This document shows positions 36,293 to 45,956 of a stretch of DNA of 64,000 nt, piece by piece (position 1 is the stretch's first letter; each line of letters begins with the position of its first letter). This stretch comes from Nitrospira sp. GTDB lineage: Bacteria > Nitrospirota > Nitrospiria > Nitrospirales > Nitrospiraceae. The notes beneath the pieces were generated by a model. That model was not told where the DNA came from, searched no databases, and saw only the letters and a list, made by a program, of their open reading frames with translations. The translations under genes and the position numbers were made by a program. The stretch covers positions 62,001 to 126,000 of the forward strand of contig JARFXO010000005.1 in assembly GCA_029194665.1 (NCBI GenBank). The letters are read 5' to 3'.

Positions 36293-36967
36293 TCAGCGTG
36301 CAATCCGGAGCTTCAGATCGTCGAAATAGGTGACGGCATCGGACTTGGTCCAGAGTCCAACCCGGCCGGTTGGGAAGGTCTGATCGCAGACATCAAACAC
36401 CTGCTTGTTATCAAAGAAGACTTGGACTTGGCATCCTCTCGTGATGACGCGAAGGGTATGCCACTGTCGGACGTCAATGATCTGATCGAAGTTCTTGAGC
36501 ATATGTCGGACCCCCTTCACGACCCGATAGATCCGAATATTCTGCTCCAAGGGATTGGCTCTCGTCAGATAGTAGTTGCGGTCATCGGCGGCGCGCCAGA
36601 TGAGGCCGCCTCCCATATCGGCTTTACCATCGATTGGCAAGAGTGAGACTTGAAGATCGAGGTCGGATGCCGTGATCCCATCGATGAGCACCGTTTTATA
36701 CGCATGCTCTGCGCCCTTCCCCATAAGCTGAGCGAGCACGTGAGGAGGACTCGGTGCGCGATCCGTTTCGAGGACCCTCCACTCTCCGGCAGGCCTGCCA
36801 TCAAACAAGGTGCCCACGTGGAACTCTGACGGAAGCCTTTCCGATGAATCTTGATCAAACGTCCACACGCGGGTGGTGCTCTCAAGCGAGAACCCAGCTG
36901 TCGGCACAGCCAGAGCCATGATGATCAGCAGGAGCATGCGTTGAGGAGCCGTCTTGAATAGTCGCAT
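36293..36967 (-). CDS. Secreted DUF1080/LamG-like protein
   Basis: 224 residues with a signal peptide (about 1-26). The mature beta-rich domain resembles the DUF1080/concanavalin-like fold, with WRAADDRNYYLTRANPLEQN and the terminal VGLWTKSDAVTYFDDLKL. DUF1080 members include 3-keto-glycoside hydrolases; catalytic residues cannot be assigned here. It follows the cupin gene by 3 bases and ends a three-gene operon. A deletion remnant of this gene fused to the cupin lies at 32498-32700. Confidence 0.72.
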   Translation of the reverse strand: MRLFKTAPQRMLLLIIMALAVPTAGFSLESTTRVWTFDQDSSERLPSEFHVGTLFDGRPAGEWRVLETDRAPSPPHVLAQLMGKGAEHAYKTVLIDGITASDLDLQVSLLPIDGKADMGGGLIWRAADDRNYYLTRANPLEQNIRIYRVVKGVRHMLKNFDQIIDVRQWHTLRVITRGCQVQVFFDNKQVFDVCDQTFPTGRVGLWTKSDAVTYFDDLKLRIAR

Positions 36968-36970
36968 AGG

Positions 36971-37342
36971 TTAAGCGTTGATCAGTGTGGATACGTCGCC
37001 GGGCTCGACCGGCACATGTTCGATCGGAAGCGGACATTGCACGACGCTGATGATCATGCGGTGGTTTTGGCTGGTATTGATGTATCCATGGGGGGTATTC
37101 ATCGGGACTAAGACGGTCTCTCCGACTTTGATGGTCTGTTGCTCGGTCCCTACCACAATCACCCCTTCGCCTTCTAAGCACAACACGACTTCATCAGAGA
37201 CCGGATGGCGATGCAGGTTGTTCTGTTGTCCTGGCTCAAAGCAGTAGATATTGCAATGGAGCTGGTCCGTTTGCCAGATCCGCTTTCGAACGAAATTGTT
37301 CTCTGCGAAGGCTTGTAGGTTTTTAAACGTTTTCTTTTCCAT
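36971..37342 (-). CDS. Single-domain cupin protein
   Basis: 123 residues from the ATG at 37342, with AAGGGG upstream; a GTG at 37360 is an alternative start. It is a small cupin barrel with the metal-binding motif 1, GQQNNLHRHPVSDEVVLCLEG, and motif 2, PMNTPHGYIN. The His ligands are present, so a bound divalent metal is likely. It is cytoplasmic. It lies in an operon between a secreted protein of unknown function and a secreted DUF1080-like protein; the substrate is unknown. Confidence 0.82.
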   Translation of the reverse strand: MEKKTFKNLQAFAENNFVRKRIWQTDQLHCNIYCFEPGQQNNLHRHPVSDEVVLCLEGEGVIVVGTEQQTIKVGETVLVPMNTPHGYINTSQNHRMIISVVQCPLPIEHVPVEPGDVSTLINA

Positions 37343-37361
37343 TACCGCAATCCCCTTCACC

Positions 37362-38099
37362 TTATCGCCAGGTCACTTCTTCCCAACAAAGATGAACAAA
37401 GGTCTCAAAGGGAGGAAAGTTGTTTGTATTTTGTTCCTTGGATCTCACCCAGAGATCTATCTCCATCCCAGCCGGATCGGTTTCGCCGCCGGGCAGGGTG
37501 CGTTTGATTGGATAGCGGACCTCGTGGGTTTTGGGATCGCGCGAGCGCTCCATCACCATGAAATGTGCGTCATAATCCTTGTAGAGCACCTGGTCATCCT
37601 TATACATCGTTGCAGTCCCCCAGCCGCCCAAGTACAGCCAGGTTTTCGGATACAAAGGATCGCCATTGTTCGAATCTCCATGTTCATAGATTCTGGTGGC
37701 AATGCCTCCATCCTGGAACGGCGCTTTCGCGGCAAACCGGTCGAAGACAATGCGATACCGGTCAGTCCCTTCGACAAACTCGGCTACCACTCGCCCCTTG
37801 TTGGTCAGTTCATTCACCTCGATCTCAATCGTTCCCTTCACGGCGTTCAAGTGTTTGCCCGCATAGTCCAGATGATCCCAGGGTGTCGTATCGCTCATGC
37901 TTCCGATGAGCATCGCCCGTTCGCCTTTGAGGTGAAACTCGCCGCTGTAATGGGGATGCTCAGTGGCTTTGAAAATCCTGGTGCCCTCATCTCCCTTGGG
38001 GGTCCCAAACTTGCCTTCTTCGGCCTGTCCAGGGGAGACAAGAATTCCTAGAGCCGTTGTCAGCAGCAGAGCGGCAATGAAGTTCGCGAGACGTATCAT
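37362..38099 (-). CDS. Secreted protein of unknown function, operon head
   Basis: 245 residues from the ATG at 38099 after GGGGAGGT. The signal peptide ends at GQAEE. The mature protein is beta-rich with many aromatic and charged residues (KTWLYLGGWGTATMYKDD) and no recognised catalytic motif. It is followed by the cupin after 19 bases and the DUF1080-like gene, all on the minus strand, suggesting a joint extracytoplasmic or binding role. Confidence 0.7.
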   Translation of the reverse strand: MIRLANFIAALLLTTALGILVSPGQAEEGKFGTPKGDEGTRIFKATEHPHYSGEFHLKGERAMLIGSMSDTTPWDHLDYAGKHLNAVKGTIEIEVNELTNKGRVVAEFVEGTDRYRIVFDRFAAKAPFQDGGIATRIYEHGDSNNGDPLYPKTWLYLGGWGTATMYKDDQVLYKDYDAHFMVMERSRDPKTHEVRYPIKRTLPGGETDPAGMEIDLWVRSKEQNTNNFPPFETFVHLCWEEVTWR

Positions 38100-38434
38100 C
38101 CTGTACCTCCCCGCTACCAACTAGGTCTAACATGAAAAAAGCGGACGATCATCGTAGCACAATCGCATGTCTGCCTCCCAATCGACTGCCGACCCGTCGA
38201 ACCGACGGTGAACAGGCTGGTCTGGACGCGAAGGCCGGTGCGGTATTTATTTACACGCTGTGTGAAGAATAGGTACTATCTTGCCCGCAGAAGGTGCAGA
38301 ATGAGTCGGCGAGAAAGCAGTTGTCCGTAGGACGTAGTTTTGTAGCTTGCGTCAGATCGAATTATGGATGCGTGCGCCGGCACAACATCAAAGGCTGACT
38401 ACGGTAATTTGACGATTTTGAACAGGCTCCCCGC
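38100..38434. promoter_or_regulatory. Divergent intergenic region
   Basis: About 335 bases between the minus-strand secreted-protein operon and the plus-strand HtrA gene. It must carry both promoters. I see no clear operator, and no small gene is supported. Confidence 0.4.
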
Positions 38435-39865
38435 ATGAGAAGCACATTGGTGGACAGCAGCCGGGGTATGGGGATGCACAGCGTTGCCTGGGGTATCTTC
38501 GTCGGTCTGATGGTTCCGAGTTTGGGACTGGCCGGCCCTCAACAGATTCCGGCGGCCAACGGCCACGATTTGCAGAGCCAAGTCAAAGGTACAGCCAATA
38601 GGGTCATTCCGGCGGTGGTCAGTATCGCATCCACCGTGATGGTGCGCGATCAGGCCTTCAGCGACGAAGCCTTGCCGTTCGGTCTGTTCAAAGAGCCGCC
38701 GACCCGCCGACAATATGGCCAGGGGTCGGGCGTGATTGTCACGCCGGACGGCTACATCATCACGAATAACCATGTGGTCGCAGATGCCGTCGATGTGGAA
38801 GTGATCCTGGCGGATCGCCGCCAATACAAGGGAAAGGTGGTCGCGACGGATCCAAAGACCGACGTGGCGGTGGTGAAGATTCAGGCCTCGAATCTGCCGT
38901 CGGCGATCTGGGGGGATTCGAGCCATCTGGCCGTCGGCGACTTCGTGCTCGCCATCGGCAACCCGCTGGGAGTGAGCCGCAGCGTCACGTTCGGCATCGT
39001 GAGCGCGGTTGGGCGCGCGGAGGTCGGCGTGGCGGACTGCGAGGACTTCATCCAGACCGATGCTCCGATCAATCCTGGGAATTCAGGCGGCGCGCTCGGC
39101 AATATTCATGGCGAGCTGATCGGGATCAATACGGCGATCGCGAGTCCGACCGGCGGCAGCGTGGGAGTCGGGTGTGCGATTCCCAGCAACATGGCCCGGG
39201 CCGCCATGCAATGTCTTCTGAGGACGGGTCGTGTGGTGCGAGGTTTTTTGGGAGCCTCGACGCAGGACGTGACTCCCTCACTGGGGAAAATTTTCCGCTT
39301 GCCGGATGTCAAGGGCGCGATTGTCACCGATGTGCAATCCAGGGGGACGGCGGAACGAGCGGGTCTGAAACGAGGCGATGTGGTGGTGCGTTTCGACGGG
39401 CGGGACATCATGGACAGCGGTCAGTTGCGGAATCTGGTGGCACAATCGCCGATCGGGAGCAAACATCGCCTGGACCTCATCCGGGATGGGAAGCAGTATC
39501 AAGCCGATCTGGTCATTCAGGAAGCGCCGCGTGAACGTACGAAGAAAAGTCAGATTGCATCGTCGGCTGTATCGACGGTCCATCCGCTCTCCGGAGTGGT
39601 CTTCGATGACGTCACTCCTCCTCTGGCACGGCAGATGGATTTGCCGGTGAATACCGGCGTTGTCGTGACAGATATCGAAGAAGGCAGCTTGGCCGAAACC
39701 TCCGGTTTGCAACCGGGTGACGTCGTGCTGGAAATGAACCGACAACATGTGAACAGTTTCGCGGTACTCCAACGTCTCGCCGATCCCCTCAAACCCACCG
39801 ACCTCGCCCTCTTGCTCGTGAACCGTCAGGGCAACGTCATGTATATCCCGATTCAAGGAGAATAG
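38435..39865 (+). CDS. HtrA/DegQ-type periplasmic serine protease
   Basis: 476 residues with an N-terminal signal, a trypsin-like domain and two PDZ domains (about 250-340 and 380-470). The catalytic triad is His113 in TNNHVV, Asp143 in KTDVAVV and Ser217 in PGNSGG. It degrades or refolds misfolded exported proteins. The start may instead be one of the in-frame ATGs at 38468/38474, since the first ATG has no clear ribosome site. It stands alone. Confidence 0.92.
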   Translation: MRSTLVDSSRGMGMHSVAWGIFVGLMVPSLGLAGPQQIPAANGHDLQSQVKGTANRVIPAVVSIASTVMVRDQAFSDEALPFGLFKEPPTRRQYGQGSGVIVTPDGYIITNNHVVADAVDVEVILADRRQYKGKVVATDPKTDVAVVKIQASNLPSAIWGDSSHLAVGDFVLAIGNPLGVSRSVTFGIVSAVGRAEVGVADCEDFIQTDAPINPGNSGGALGNIHGELIGINTAIASPTGGSVGVGCAIPSNMARAAMQCLLRTGRVVRGFLGASTQDVTPSLGKIFRLPDVKGAIVTDVQSRGTAERAGLKRGDVVVRFDGRDIMDSGQLRNLVAQSPIGSKHRLDLIRDGKQYQADLVIQEAPRERTKKSQIASSAVSTVHPLSGVVFDDVTPPLARQMDLPVNTGVVVTDIEEGSLAETSGLQPGDVVLEMNRQHVNSFAVLQRLADPLKPTDLALLLVNRQGNVMYIPIQGE

Positions 39866-40541
39866 AGGTCGGCCAACCTGCCTCACATGCTCACCCAGTA
39901 TGGGGAGGACGGAGGCGAGGTTTAAAGCCACATCTGCCTCCAAGTCCGTCGCTTGTTGCGTCTGTCAAAGGTCGCAGCAGGTGTGGACGGCGATTCTCTG
40001 TATCAAGACGATACGGCGAGTCAAAAGGTCACAGGTCCCTGTTATTCGCTTTCTTCATTCACTCTCAGATCGCGTGTAACCTTTCCACCCCTCGCTCCGT
40101 CTTAGAAGTAGAGCGATCGGAGGCTTCGAGGGGCTGGAGACATGGTCGCCCTGATCACAAGGCGCATCACGAGACCTCGCGAATCTGTTCCAAGATGCCT
40201 CTCATAATAGTGGTTTCACATGTCGAGTACGAACGGTCTGTTTCTTGCTCGTGTTTCTGAGGAGTGCCATTGGACGCAGGACAGCTACCTCGCACAGGTC
40301 ACCGGTCACGCGACCGGAGAACTCGAACAGGTCCTGAGGTCCCCAGCATTGGGCAAGTCCTCGATACAGGACAACGGCTCTGGCTCTATTGCCTCGATGG
40401 AGTTCCAGTGATGATCAAGGTCCGGGCTTCTAGCTTCTCAGCACGGACCGAGTGCGGGGTGGAGGCCATCCTCCCTTTGCCTCTACCCCGGCCTCATATC
40501 GAGGTCTCTGGGATCGCTTCAAATAATGGAGGGAGCACACG
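39866..40541. other. Long intergenic region with hairpin
   Basis: About 675 bases between HtrA and a receiver gene. A two-part hairpin is present at 40088-40133 (CCCCTCG/CGAGGGG with inner CTCCG/CGGAG). A 63-codon open frame at 40220-40411 has no ribosome site or family resemblance and is left unassigned. Confidence 0.45.
40088..40133. other. Two-part hairpin
   Basis: Outer stem CCCCTCG (40088-40094) with CGAGGGG (40127-40133); inner stem CTCCG (40095-40099) with CGGAG (40118-40122). No T-run follows, so a terminator is not certain; a structured leader RNA is possible. Confidence 0.4.
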
Positions 40542-40982
40542 ATGGTGGGATACGGAAAGCGCCTGTTAGTGGTTGACGATGAAGCGCGGCTCGGCCGCCC
40601 TTTGGTGGGACAACTGGAGTTGCACTACTTCGCGGTGGTGGCGGTCGCGGATGGCTTGCAGGCTTTGAGGGAACTCCACCAACGTCATTTCGATGCCTTG
40701 ATCACCGACCGACATATTCCGTACCTCGATGGCCTGGATCTCCTCCGGCAATGTCACCTGGTGTGGCCGCAGCTGCCCGTCATCCTCCTGTCCGGTAATC
40801 CCCCCGGTATTGTCTGGCCGGCGATGGCCCAGGGAGCCTTTGCATGTCTGTCCAAGCCGGTCGATATCGAGAAGTTGATCCATGTCCTTTCCCGAGCCAT
40901 CACGCATACGGATGATCCTCGATCCAATCAGGTCGATATGCTCTCCCACATGCCGGAAGCCCAACGATGTTGGGCACTGTGA
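40542..40982 (+). CDS. Single-domain response regulator
   Basis: Receiver domain of 146 residues: VVDDEARLG at the N-terminus gives the acidic pair, the phospho-acceptor Asp is in ALITDRHIP (near 56), the switch residue is in ILLSG, and the conserved Lys is in LSKPVD. There is no output domain. Strong GGAGGGAG ribosome site. No kinase is adjacent, so its partner is unknown. The C-terminal 25 residues are unstructured. Confidence 0.85.
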   Translation: MVGYGKRLLVVDDEARLGRPLVGQLELHYFAVVAVADGLQALRELHQRHFDALITDRHIPYLDGLDLLRQCHLVWPQLPVILLSGNPPGIVWPAMAQGAFACLSKPVDIEKLIHVLSRAITHTDDPRSNQVDMLSHMPEAQRCWAL

Positions 40983-41050
40983 GCAACAGGTACCCAGTAG
41001 ACGGGTGGACTCATGGAAGATGAGGCGCATTGATGAAAGGAGAGTCTCTC

Positions 41051-41665
41051 ATGCGTATCATCGGATTGATCACGATGAGTCTGTGGTTGAGCGCTTGTTC
41101 AACCGCCCCGATGTTCCCACCGGCGGTTACGAAGGGCGTCGAAGCCAACACCTTTGACGCCAAGGCCTGGGGGGACCAGGCCTATCACCCGTCGAGCGCG
41201 AAGTTTGTCTCTCACAAAGTGGAATTAGCGGGTGAGATCATAAAAGTGATTCGGAAGCCAGACAGCATCGTCATTCTTGCCGAAGAGAGGCCCCTTGAGG
41301 CGAAGCTTGGAACGGACCCGTCGAGCGTCGAAGAGGACGGCGCACCCTGGTTTGCGATCACTTTTAAAGGGCCTGCAGAGCCGAGTCTGTTGCAGGCAGG
41401 TAATCGACTGACTGTAGTCGGCACGACGCAACGAGCCGGTCAGGAAATGCTCGGTGGCGCTCCACGAATGCTGCCGCACCTGATGGCGCAATGCCTTCAC
41501 ATCTGGAATACGCGAGAATCGGAACCGGCGAACTTCTCTTATTATGGAGGCTCCATGGGACATCATCCTGCGGAAGAGCGTACCTTCTGTCTTGGGGGTA
41601 GCAATGCCGGTTCCTCGCCCGGCGACGGCCAAGGCGACGTGGAGAGGGCCTCTGGAGGCTCGTGA
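41051..41665 (+). CDS. Slp-type outer-membrane lipoprotein
   Basis: 204 residues from the ATG at 41051, with AAAGGAGAG upstream. A lipoprotein signal with Cys in LSACS is followed by a domain resembling the Slp/YeaY starvation lipoproteins (block VSHKVELAGEIIKVI). The C-terminal segment is rich in Gly and Ser. Probably an outer-membrane-attached structural or stress protein. Family assignment is moderate. Confidence 0.65.
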   Translation: MRIIGLITMSLWLSACSTAPMFPPAVTKGVEANTFDAKAWGDQAYHPSSAKFVSHKVELAGEIIKVIRKPDSIVILAEERPLEAKLGTDPSSVEEDGAPWFAITFKGPAEPSLLQAGNRLTVVGTTQRAGQEMLGGAPRMLPHLMAQCLHIWNTRESEPANFSYYGGSMGHHPAEERTFCLGGSNAGSSPGDGQGDVERASGGS

Positions 41666-41918
41666 AATAACGGCTAGACCGTCGATCGAAAAGGGGACAT
41701 GTCGCTGTGTGCAGGGATCGACACGAACGGCTCAAGAACGACCGTGTGACCCCGAAGACGACGAGTGCCGCAGCTTGGGCGGAGTCTCTTGATAATCAGC
41801 CAATCGCGCGGTCTCGGGATGTCCATCATGAGCGCTGGATCATTCACCTGTGGTGATTTGTACCACCGGCTCCGGCGCTCTTGCAGTATCCTCGCTCTAA
41901 AAGGCTGCGGACACCCTT

Positions 41919-41951
41919 CCGTTCATCCTTCGAGAGTCCCAGGCCGAACGG
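41919..41951. repeat. REP-like palindromic repeat, copy A
   Basis: 33-bp element bounded by CCGTTC and GAACGG with an internal CCTTCGAGAG. About 29 of 33 positions match the reverse complement of the element at 55441-55473. It resembles the widespread intergenic repeat containing TTCGA...CTCAGGACGAAC. It lies between convergent genes, the usual setting for such elements. Confidence 0.6.
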
Positions 41952-41992
41952 AGTGATCATCGCATTTACTGATGTTTTCCCTTCGTGATGAG

Positions 41993-42026
41993 CCCTTCGA
42001 CCGGTCTCAGGACAGGCCTGTCGAAG
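41993..42026. repeat. REP-like palindrome next to copy A
   Basis: CTTCGAC at 41995-42001 pairs with GTCGAAG at 42020-42026, and the interior contains CTCAGGACAGG, the same core as the REP-like elements. It may serve as a bidirectional terminator for the two convergent genes. Confidence 0.5.
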
Positions 42027-42054
42027 CACACGAATCGAGTTTTTCCGCGGTCTG

Positions 42055-43176
42055 TTACAGCGGAAACAGCTGTAGATTGAACGCCCGTTCCGTGAACCAG
42101 ATGAGTGCGATGGCGATCACCGCTAGCGATCCGCCGTTGAGCACCAATCTTGGGTAGGACCAGGACCGGCGGATGAGATAGGCCAGAGGTAAGAATGCGG
42201 CGACGATAGCGAGCTGACCGAGTTCTACCCCCACGTTGAAGCTGACGAGGCTGAGCAACAATGAATCCTGAGGCAGTCCGAGATCCGTAAGCACTGCAGC
42301 AAACCCGAACCCATGAACGAGCCCAAATCCAAAAGCAATCATCCAGCGACGACTCATGACCGTGGGATACAAATTGCCAAGTCCTGCAAGCACCACTGAA
42401 GCGGCGATGGTCGATTCCACTAACCGAGATGGTAATCGTACGACATCCAGGGCAGCCAGACTTAACGTGAGCGAATGGGCAACGGTAAAGGCCGTGACGA
42501 TGGTGACGACGTTCCACCATACCGATGAAAAGTCGCCCGCCGCTTGCCAGCGACCATCCACTCGGATCAGGACAGCGGGAAGCAATAGAGCAAGTAAAAA
42601 CAGAACATGGTCAAAACCCAGCCAGATGTGCCAGATGCCCTCGTGAATGAATTCCATGCTCTCGGTCCAAGGGGACCTTTCGTTGACTGAGAATTCTTGG
42701 ATCGGAGATTCTCGGCTGAAAATGGCGGCGCTGGTTTGTCCGCCTTGAGTAAGCCGCAGGAGTCCCTTATGTTGCGCGTCGATATCGAACATGAGTCGGT
42801 AGTCCACCGCGAGCCGTCCGATGGGTCCCCCGCAATCTGAACGGAAACGTAGCACCGAGTAAGCTCCGTCTGTGTGGTGATCGATCAGCTGCTCTAGCAC
42901 CTCAGTCTTACACGTTTGCTTATCAACCGATAAGACGAGATAAGAAAGTGCATAGGCACCAATCTCGTCATGCTTGCTCCGGACCTCTCCCCAGGTGATG
43001 TGACCGTTTCCATCCCCATCCAATCCGATGGCATCTGCCAGATCGCGTAGCGCGATGTCCCATTGCCCCTCAACGTGACTGTGCTGAACGGACAGTGAGA
43101 GATAGCTGTCGCTGGGCTTGTGAGCCCAAGCGGGAAGGCTCAGTAAAAGCCAGGCGATGACGAGCAGGATGCGCAT
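42055..43176 (-). CDS. HupE/UreJ-like membrane protein with EF-hand-like N-terminus
   Basis: 373 residues with a signal peptide (ending AWA), an extracytoplasmic domain with an EF-hand-like loop DGDGNGHITWGEV, then about seven membrane helices of the HupE/UreJ type with a His-rich first helix (HEGIWHIWLGFDHVLFLLAL) and GLVHGFGFA. Classical HupE is a nickel or cobalt permease; the function of this longer form is unknown. Its start overlaps the end of the TPR gene by one base. It ends the operon with DUF4331 and TPR genes. Confidence 0.85.
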   Translation of the reverse strand: MRILLVIAWLLLSLPAWAHKPSDSYLSLSVQHSHVEGQWDIALRDLADAIGLDGDGNGHITWGEVRSKHDEIGAYALSYLVLSVDKQTCKTEVLEQLIDHHTDGAYSVLRFRSDCGGPIGRLAVDYRLMFDIDAQHKGLLRLTQGGQTSAAIFSRESPIQEFSVNERSPWTESMEFIHEGIWHIWLGFDHVLFLLALLLPAVLIRVDGRWQAAGDFSSVWWNVVTIVTAFTVAHSLTLSLAALDVVRLPSRLVESTIAASVVLAGLGNLYPTVMSRRWMIAFGFGLVHGFGFAAVLTDLGLPQDSLLLSLVSFNVGVELGQLAIVAAFLPLAYLIRRSWSYPRLVLNGGSLAVIAIALIWFTERAFNLQLFPL

Positions 43177-44369
43177 TAGAATGTGGTCTCCTGAATCTGG
43201 TTCGCAAGTTGTCGCAGTCGAAAATCTTCAACATGGTTGGCATTCAACCAACCGAGCACCGGCTGGGCCGCCGCTCGGTTCTTGTCGGCGAGCGCACATT
43301 CCAGGAGAATCCTGGCGTCCGCCGGTTCTCGCTGGACGCTCCAATTGGCCTGGGCTAACGGCAGCGCCTGTCCGGCATCATGCAGCAACGCCAACGTGAA
43401 CCGTGCTTCTTCTCTCACATGGACGGTCGTTCCGCGCTCGCGACTAGCGGCGAAGCGGGCTGCCAGTTCGGCTGTATGGTTCTGGAACGCAGGCAGCTCC
43501 AACGCTTGTTCAGCGAGGGTCAGACGCAAGAGCAGGCCATCGGCTCTCGTCTCAGATTGGAGTACGGAAATGACGTCCTGATAACGGTGCTGATCCAGTA
43601 AGAAATCCGCATAGGCGCCTAGCAAGTATTGATCCTTGATGCCGACCTTGAAAGCCTCAGAGAAATATTCTTCAGCCTCTCGTATTGCTCCAGTGCGCGC
43701 GGCAGTTTCAGCCAGAATCGTCGCAATCCAGATTCGCTCGCGTCCTGAGAGACTCGATCCCGACAGCACCTGCCGGAGCAGCTCCAGACTTTTCGATGAT
43801 TGGCCGGTCACGCCGGCGATATCGCCCAAGCATCCGAGCAGCACATGAGCTGCAGCCAAGCGTGCGAGCCGCCGGCAGGCTCGCCGGGCCTCGTCGTAGC
43901 GAGCCTGTACTTGGAGAATGGATGCTTTGGTGAGCCACGCTTGAGCATTGGTCGGTTGGATAACCAATACCTGGTCGAGATCCGCCAATGCCTGATCGAA
44001 TTCGTGTGCGTTCTGCCTGATCGTTGCTCGTAAAAGGAGTGCCGGAGGCGGTGGTATTGGCTCGTTCAACCAAGGGGTAAGGACTGCCTGGGCTTGCCCA
44101 AGAAAGCGAGGGTCACCTTCCGATCGACCTTGCTCGATGTAACGAGTGGCTAGTTGTATGGTCGAATCAAGATTGCGGGGGTTACGTCGAAGATCGGCGC
44201 GTAGGCTCTCGATCTCGCGCGCGAAGGGATCGGACGCTTTGAAGGTAAGTCGCTCAAGGACCTGTGCATCATCCATTGGTCGGTAGGGTTCGGGGGAAGC
44301 GATGCCGACGTGACTCAGCGTGAACCATCCGAGGATGGCGATCAGGGTGAGAGATGACAATCGAATCAT
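43176..44369 (-). CDS. Exported TPR-repeat protein
   Basis: 397 residues from the ATG at 44369, with GAGGTAG upstream; the longer frame from 44414 lacks this site. After a signal peptide, the protein is built of tetratricopeptide repeats (for example ALADLDQVLVIQPTNAQAWLTKASILQVQARYDEA in the middle). It should act as a periplasmic scaffold. It lies between the DUF4331 gene and the HupE/UreJ-like gene, both on the same strand, with which it probably forms a unit. Confidence 0.82.
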   Translation of the reverse strand: MIRLSSLTLIAILGWFTLSHVGIASPEPYRPMDDAQVLERLTFKASDPFAREIESLRADLRRNPRNLDSTIQLATRYIEQGRSEGDPRFLGQAQAVLTPWLNEPIPPPPALLLRATIRQNAHEFDQALADLDQVLVIQPTNAQAWLTKASILQVQARYDEARRACRRLARLAAAHVLLGCLGDIAGVTGQSSKSLELLRQVLSGSSLSGRERIWIATILAETAARTGAIREAEEYFSEAFKVGIKDQYLLGAYADFLLDQHRYQDVISVLQSETRADGLLLRLTLAEQALELPAFQNHTAELAARFAASRERGTTVHVREEARFTLALLHDAGQALPLAQANWSVQREPADARILLECALADKNRAAAQPVLGWLNANHVEDFRLRQLANQIQETTF

Positions 44370-44428
44370 TGGACTACCTCGTCGTGGTGCGGGTGCCGCG
44401 TAGGTACGAAGCACCCGCTTGACGATGA

Positions 44429-45919
44429 CTAGAATGGCTCTCCCGGATCGATATGCCGACGGTCTCGTCCGTCGAACGGTGTTGGAAGGAAGGGAAACAT
44501 CGTTGCGATACCGTTGGCTGTCTTGTTGCCGCCGACTGATCCGACGTTGAAGTTGACTCCGTCGCCGAGGTTCGGGGTCGCAGGATTGGTCAGAATACCG
44601 GCTACGACGCGCAAGGCGACATCGGTCACATCGTCGTTGGGTCTTCGACCGTTCGGCCAGCCGGCTCTATCCGGCGTGGCATTGCCGCTCGCGTCATGGG
44701 CGAGAGGGCCCAGTCGCCTCTGGCCGTCGGCCTGGGTCGGTGGGACGTCCAAATCGACTCGTAAGAGCTCAGCCAGGACTTCATGGATCTTGCCGGAGCC
44801 GCAGACCGGTGGGCCCGGCGCATACCGGAGCAAGGCGTTCACGAGATCTTCTCGGTTCGCCGTCGGGAAACCGGTGCCGAAGACCGCGTTGAGTGCCGTG
44901 GCCAGGGCCGAATTGCAGTAGAAAGGAACGAATTCGTTCTCGTCTTCAGCATCCGTGGCGTTCCACTTGTCCTTCATGTTCGTGGCGATGATCAACTCGT
45001 TCACGAGCGGATTGCCCATGCGCGCCACTTGAACGAAGCGGGTGCTGTTGTCACGGTCGCCGTTTTTCTTGATGACGCTGACCTTAGGCCGGCTCGTGCT
45101 GGCGTAGGCGCCGAGCACCTTATTGCCGTTCGGGCCGAGGAGCTCGCTGATGGGAATTTCTAGCGCGATTGTGTTGACGTTGAAGCCGCTGAACGTATCG
45201 GCGGTACCGGCGCCCGGCGCTCCGACGATGACGGCATCGTTGGCGTCGTCCGCATTGGAAAGAATCGGAGAGATATGCAAATTCAACGTGTCGAACGTGC
45301 CTCCTATGTCGATGTAGAAGGTTTCATCCCGTTGGCCGGCGAAGACTCTCCCTCCGTTTTTCAGCGGGAAAACCCCCTTGGCTGCCAGATCTTCGTACTT
45401 CGGCGTGGTGCGAGGGCCGACGTTCGACGGCACGGCGAACATTGAACCGGTGCCGAGATCGCGTGGCGACCGACCAGACCGCCGCTCCGTGACGCTGTAG
45501 CTTTGCCGTACCAGCAGCCCTTCGGATCCTCCACCGGTGAGGGCTGTGATGGGAGGTAACGCGACATAGGCTAGTGGGAACACGTTTCCTGGTGGCCTGA
45601 TCTCAGTCTTGAACCTGATCTGATAGACGATGTTCCCTGCGATGTTGTCCTTGTTGTTGTCGATATGAATTTCATAGAGCACGTCGTCCGCGAAGTTGAA
45701 GTAGTTGGGGCCTGAGCCCGGCTCCTGACCCGGAATCACATTCATGATCAGGATGGCCTTGTCGGGATCCTGCCAGCTCCGAAAGAAATAGAAATCCGTG
45801 ATATCCGCCGTCGGATCATTGGCGATCATCGGAGCCTCGCGATGGCTTGCAGCTAGGACCGGCGTCGTCATGAACACAGCCAGTATCGTCAGGATGAGCG
45901 GTCGAATTCGAGCGAACAT
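44429..45919 (-). CDS. DUF4331 family exported protein
   Basis: 496 residues from the ATG at 45919, after AAGGAGG; the longer frame to 46060 would overlap the lipoprotein gene region without a ribosome site. The signal peptide ends at VLAAS, followed at once by the family hallmark SHREAPMIANDPTADITDFYFF. DUF4331 proteins are secreted and of unknown function. It heads a run with TPR and HupE/UreJ-like genes, a recurring combination, and follows a small lipoprotein gene. Confidence 0.88.
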   Translation of the reverse strand: MFARIRPLILTILAVFMTTPVLAASHREAPMIANDPTADITDFYFFRSWQDPDKAILIMNVIPGQEPGSGPNYFNFADDVLYEIHIDNNKDNIAGNIVYQIRFKTEIRPPGNVFPLAYVALPPITALTGGGSEGLLVRQSYSVTERRSGRSPRDLGTGSMFAVPSNVGPRTTPKYEDLAAKGVFPLKNGGRVFAGQRDETFYIDIGGTFDTLNLHISPILSNADDANDAVIVGAPGAGTADTFSGFNVNTIALEIPISELLGPNGNKVLGAYASTSRPKVSVIKKNGDRDNSTRFVQVARMGNPLVNELIIATNMKDKWNATDAEDENEFVPFYCNSALATALNAVFGTGFPTANREDLVNALLRYAPGPPVCGSGKIHEVLAELLRVDLDVPPTQADGQRRLGPLAHDASGNATPDRAGWPNGRRPNDDVTDVALRVVAGILTNPATPNLGDGVNFNVGSVGGNKTANGIATMFPFLPTPFDGRDRRHIDPGEPF

Positions 45920-45956
45920 GATGTCCTCCTTGTGGATCTTTCTGGTGAATGACGGG

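Larger units (their letters stand above)
41666..42054. other. Convergent intergenic region with REP-like repeats
   Basis: About 390 bases between convergent genes. It contains REP-like palindromes at 41919-41951 and 41993-42026; otherwise no gene or site is recognised. Confidence 0.5.

Noticed and set aside
40220..40411. 63-codon open frame in the HtrA/receiver intergenic region.
   Set aside because: No ribosome site or recognisable sequence, and it overlaps another open frame of equal quality.
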